A DNA stretch of 8,133 nucleotides from Candidatus Atribacter hydrocarboniphilus (GTDB lineage Bacteria > Atribacterota > Atribacteria > Atribacterales > Atribacteraceae), in the NCBI GenBank assembly GCA_003542295.1, contig DPKX01000074.1:1-8133 (forward strand), in the 5' to 3' direction. The notes beneath the pieces were generated by a model. It had not been told where the DNA came from. It saw only the letters and a list, made by a program, of their open reading frames with translations, and searched no databases. This document shows positions 5,221 through 8,133 of this stretch, piece after piece (positions within the stretch are counted from its first letter, which is position 1; each line of letters starts with the position of its first letter). Both the position numbers and the translations under genes were made by a program.

Positions 5221-6369
5221 TTAATCTAAAATCTCAAGGAATAATTGGTTGGCAATTAAAGCCCCCTTAGAAGTAAGAATCCACCTCCCTTCCCTCTCAT
5301 GGATAAAATGACTCTGAGCAAAATCTTCTAAGAGAATGAGCTTCTCTTGAACCAAAGACTCTGGATACGTTTTGAATAGTTTTTCCGTTTCAACTCCCTC
5401 GCTGGTTCGTAAAGCTAGAATCATCTCTTCCGCTAATTTTTGTTTAAGGTTTAGAATGTCTTTGGTTACCACTGGAGATTGACAATTTTTGATTCTTTTT
5501 TGATAATGACTCAACGTCGAGGCATTTCTCATCCTAATTCCTCCTAAATAAGAACTGGACGATACCCCTAAACCCAAATATTCTTGATTTCGCCAATAGG
5601 TAAGATTGTGAAGGCATTCATACCCAGGTTTGGCAAAATTTGATATTTCATATCTTCTATATCCATACTTTCGTAATATTTGCTGTGTCCATCGGTAGAC
5701 TGATGCTTCCCAGTCTTGTCCAGGAAATAAAGCGAAGTGATTTTTATAAAAAACTCCCAACGGCACCCGATGACTTAGGGTAAGATTGTAGAGAGAAAAA
5801 TGAGGCGGTTGATACCTGAATAGATATTCCATTTCTTTTTTCCAATCAGAAAAGGTTTGAAAAGGAAGACCATACATTAAATCGAAACTCCAGTTCAAAA
5901 ACAAACCGGTATTGATTAAATCTATCAAAAGGTTATGAACTTCTTTTTCCCGATAAGTTCGCCCTAAAAAAGATAAAAAGCGGTTCTGAAAACTTTGAAT
6001 ACCTATACTGAGACGGTTAACCCCTAAATGAGCAAACTCACGAATTTTTTCTGAATTCAAGGTTCCAGGATTTGCCTCTACGGTTATTTCGATCGACTCT
6101 GAAAACCGAAAGTTTTGACGAAGGAGGAGTAAAAAATCATTCATAATTTCCGATGAAACCAGAGATGGTGTCCCCCCACCAAAATAAATACTTTTTAAAA
6201 CGACACTTTGTAACTTATCGTTCTCGGTACGTATTTGCAGCTCTTGAGTAAGAACCTTAAAATAATCAGAAATAGATTCGGGCCGAAGATAGGGATAGGA
6301 AACAAAATCACAATAACGGCACTTTTGAATACAAAAGGGAACATGAATATATAAAGCAATTTCTCTCAT
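5221..6369 (-). CDS. hemW: Radical SAM protein HemW (HemN-like haem chaperone)
   Basis: A cytoplasmic radical SAM protein of 382 residues. Relatives were long annotated as oxygen-independent coproporphyrinogen III oxidase but are now regarded as haem-binding chaperones. Cys13-x3-Cys17-x2-Cys20 followed by DF is the HemW-type 4Fe-4S motif; true HemN is longer. Further motifs are YFGGGTPSL (62-70), VEANPGT (97-103), RLSIGIQSF (119-127), DLMYGLP (163-169) and the haem-associated HNLTYW (254-259). A winged-helix-like C-terminus follows. An oddity is GLGVSSSSYL (266-275), where E. coli HemW has GIGCGAHG, so the His of that motif is absent. The ATG at 6369 overlaps the lepA stop by four bases (ATGA), indicating translational coupling. 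The lepA-hemW order is a known conserved pairing. Annotation as HemW is firm; haem chaperone activity is inferred. Confidence 0.95.
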   Translation of the reverse strand: MREIALYIHVPFCIQKCRYCDFVSYPYLRPESISDYFKVLTQELQIRTENDKLQSVVLKSIYFGGGTPSLVSSEIMNDFLLLLRQNFRFSESIEITVEANPGTLNSEKIREFAHLGVNRLSIGIQSFQNRFLSFLGRTYREKEVHNLLIDLINTGLFLNWSFDLMYGLPFQTFSDWKKEMEYLFRYQPPHFSLYNLTLSHRVPLGVFYKNHFALFPGQDWEASVYRWTQQILRKYGYRRYEISNFAKPGYECLHNLTYWRNQEYLGLGVSSSSYLGGIRMRNASTLSHYQKRIKNCQSPVVTKDILNLKQKLAEEMILALRTSEGVETEKLFKTYPESLVQEKLILLEDFAQSHFIHEREGRWILTSKGALIANQLFLEILD

Positions 6370-8133
6370 TGCTCTTCAGTTTGTAAAACGGCTAAAAATG
6401 CTTCCTGAGGGAGGCTTATTTTACCAACCGCCTTCATCCTCTTTTTCCCTTCTTTTTGCTTTTCTAAAAGTTTTCTTTTCCGGGTAATGTCTCCACCGTA
6501 ACATTTTGCTAATACATCTTTTCTTAGAGCAGCAACATCTTCTCGAGCAATGATTTTTCCCCCAATGGCAGCTTGAATTGTAACGGTAAACATTTGGCGA
6601 GGGATTATTTTCCTAAGACGTGTCACTAATTCTCTTGCCCGACGGGCTGCATTTTCTTCGTGGCTAATAAAGGATAATCCATCAACCTTTTCTTTGCTCA
6701 CCAAAATATCCACCTTAACTAGATTGGATGAGGCGTAACCAAAAAATTCATAGTCCATACTTGCATACCCACGACTTACTGATTTAAGCCGGTTATAAAA
6801 ATCGAAAAGAATTTCAGCCATGGGGAGGTGGTAACGTATAATCACCGTACTTGGATCCAAGTAAGTCATGTCTTGCAAAACACCTCGCTTGGATTGGCAG
6901 AGGTCCATAACCCCACCAATGGCAGTCGATGGAGCTATAATTTTCATTTCAACAATTGGTTCCTCGGCTTCTTCAATTTCTCCTGCAGGAGGGAAATCTC
7001 TCGGAGATTTTACTTCAATGATATCTCCGTTTTTTGTCAAGACGTGATAAACCACATGAGGAGCAGTTGCTACCACTTCAATATCAAACTCTCGTTCGAT
7101 ACGTTCTTGAATGATTTCCATATGGAGTAAACCTAAAAATCCACAGCGAAAGCCGAATCCCAAAGCTTCAGAAATATCTGGTTCATACATCAAAGACGCA
7201 TCGTTGAGTTGGAGTTTTTCTAATGCCTCTTTTAAGATTTCATACCCTTCGGCATTCACCGGATAAAAACTACAAAAAACCATCGGTTTTGCCTTTTTAT
7301 AACCCGGCACGGCTCGAGGAGTCGGATTGACCGCCGAAGTTATAGTGTCTCCGACCCGACAATCTTGAATAGCCTTTATATTACAAGAAATATATCCAAC
7401 CTCACCAGGCCCGAGAGAATCAATCTCTTTCATGTCAGGATTAAAAATACCTATTTCTATTACTTGGTATTTCTGTTTATTTGAACACATCATGATTTCA
7501 AAACCCTTATGAATGAGTCCTTCAAAAATTCGTATAAAAGGCAAAACCCCCCGATAGGAATCATATACCGAATCAAATACCAAGGCCTTTAAGGATTTTT
7601 CTCTCTGACCTTGAGGGGGTGGAATATAGTCAATTACTTTTTCTAAGAGTTCTTCGACTCCCTCTCCCAATTTAGCGCTCACTAAAGTTATAGGAAGATG
7701 GTCAGGACCAAGAACATTCTCAATTTCTTCACAAACTCGATCGGGGTTGGCTGAGGGAAGATCTATTTTATTAATTACCGGCAATATGGCTAAGTCTTCG
7801 GCTAAGGCTATATTGGTATGAGCTAAGGTTTGTGCTTCAACGCCTTGGGTAGCATCGATAACCAATATTGCTCCTTCGCAAGCCGCTAAACTTCTTGACA
7901 CCTCATAACTGAAATCGGCATGACCGGGAGTATCGATCATATTAAAAACATAAGAAGAATTCCGCTGAGAAGAAAAATAATCTAATCTCACTGCTTTTGC
8001 CTTAATAGTAATTCCTCTTTCTCGCTCTAAATCCATACGATCCAATACTTGATCTCGCATTTTCTGTTTAGGAATAGTATGGCATAAATCCAAAATACGA
8101 TCAGCCAAGGTTGATTTTCCGTGATCGATGTGA
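6366..8133 (-). CDS. lepA: Elongation factor 4 (LepA), N-terminus cut by the window edge
   Basis: A translational GTPase, also called EF4, that binds ribosomes; roles in back-translocation and in ribosome assembly have been proposed. About 588 residues are visible. By comparison with E. coli LepA (599 residues), only about a dozen are missing. Reading from the edge, the first residues HIDHGKST are the P-loop (G1). GITIKAKAV is the switch I (G2) region, DTPGHADF holds G3 (about 67-74), NKID is G4 (121-124) and SAK is G5 (152-154). The EF-G-like middle domains follow. The LepA-specific C-terminal domain ends with IQAAIGGKIIAREDV, AKCYGGDITRKRKLLEKQ and SLPQEAFLAVL, which rules out EF-G, TypA and RF3. 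The frame is open to base 8132, so the TTG at 8108 is not the start. It is the first visible gene of the - strand run, and its stop overlaps the hemW start. Its promoter lies outside the window. Confidence 0.98.
   Translation of the reverse strand, partial: HIDHGKSTLADRILDLCHTIPKQKMRDQVLDRMDLERERGITIKAKAVRLDYFSSQRNSSYVFNMIDTPGHADFSYEVSRSLAACEGAILVIDATQGVEAQTLAHTNIALAEDLAILPVINKIDLPSANPDRVCEEIENVLGPDHLPITLVSAKLGEGVEELLEKVIDYIPPPQGQREKSLKALVFDSVYDSYRGVLPFIRIFEGLIHKGFEIMMCSNKQKYQVIEIGIFNPDMKEIDSLGPGEVGYISCNIKAIQDCRVGDTITSAVNPTPRAVPGYKKAKPMVFCSFYPVNAEGYEILKEALEKLQLNDASLMYEPDISEALGFGFRCGFLGLLHMEIIQERIEREFDIEVVATAPHVVYHVLTKNGDIIEVKSPRDFPPAGEIEEAEEPIVEMKIIAPSTAIGGVMDLCQSKRGVLQDMTYLDPSTVIIRYHLPMAEILFDFYNRLKSVSRGYASMDYEFFGYASSNLVKVDILVSKEKVDGLSFISHEENAARRARELVTRLRKIIPRQMFTVTIQAAIGGKIIAREDVAALRKDVLAKCYGGDITRKRKLLEKQKEGKKRMKAVGKISLPQEAFLAVLQTEEQ

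Noticed and set aside
6828..7130. A 100-codon + strand open frame inside lepA
   Set aside because: It is antisense to conserved LepA sequence, with no ribosome site or family resemblance.
1..8133. Search for CRISPR repeats, insertion sequences, phage or defence genes, tRNA or rRNA
   Set aside because: Apart from the short hairpin arms and palindromes described, no repeated units, transposase motifs, RNA gene hallmarks or defence domains were seen; every large open frame is accounted for by a known family.

Overview
The window is ordinary bacterial chromosome of moderately low GC (judged by eye, not counted). It carries seven genes. Most are core functions (purine synthesis, glycolysis, translation and haem handling), with one sugar kinase and two poorly characterised small proteins. 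Coding density, Shine-Dalgarno leaders and the lepA-hemW pairing are bacterial. The lepA-hemW order is familiar from Firmicutes and some neighbouring phyla. An uncultured lineage such as Atribacterota would be compatible, but that is a weak impression and the sequence does not settle the phylum.

Left part (1-2704): the 3' end of purH on the + strand meets an FGGY-family sugar kinase on the - strand. The two share a bidirectional hairpin terminator that contains the kinase stop codon. An AT-rich divergent gap of about 280 bases follows. It probably holds promoters for the kinase (-) and for a Mut7-C family protein (+), a PIN-like putative RNase with a zinc ribbon. A second bidirectional hairpin follows that gene and separates it from pgk.

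Right part (2787-8133): five - strand genes lie head to tail and probably form one operon, in transcription order lepA (5' end cut by the window edge), hemW, a rhomboid protease, a stand-alone CBS-pair protein and pgk. lepA and hemW overlap by four bases. pgk and the CBS gene both appear to start at TTG behind strong AGGAGG sites. The rhomboid gene has no visible Shine-Dalgarno and a 72-base leader, so it may have its own promoter.

I found no mobile element, CRISPR array, tRNA, rRNA, phage gene or recognisable defence or biosynthetic system. No undescribed multi-gene system is evident. The points worth a second look are the substrate of the orphan kinase, the asymmetric CBS protein next to the rhomboid protease, the altered C-terminal motif in HemW, the stand-alone Mut7-C protein, and the compact terminators built into gene ends.
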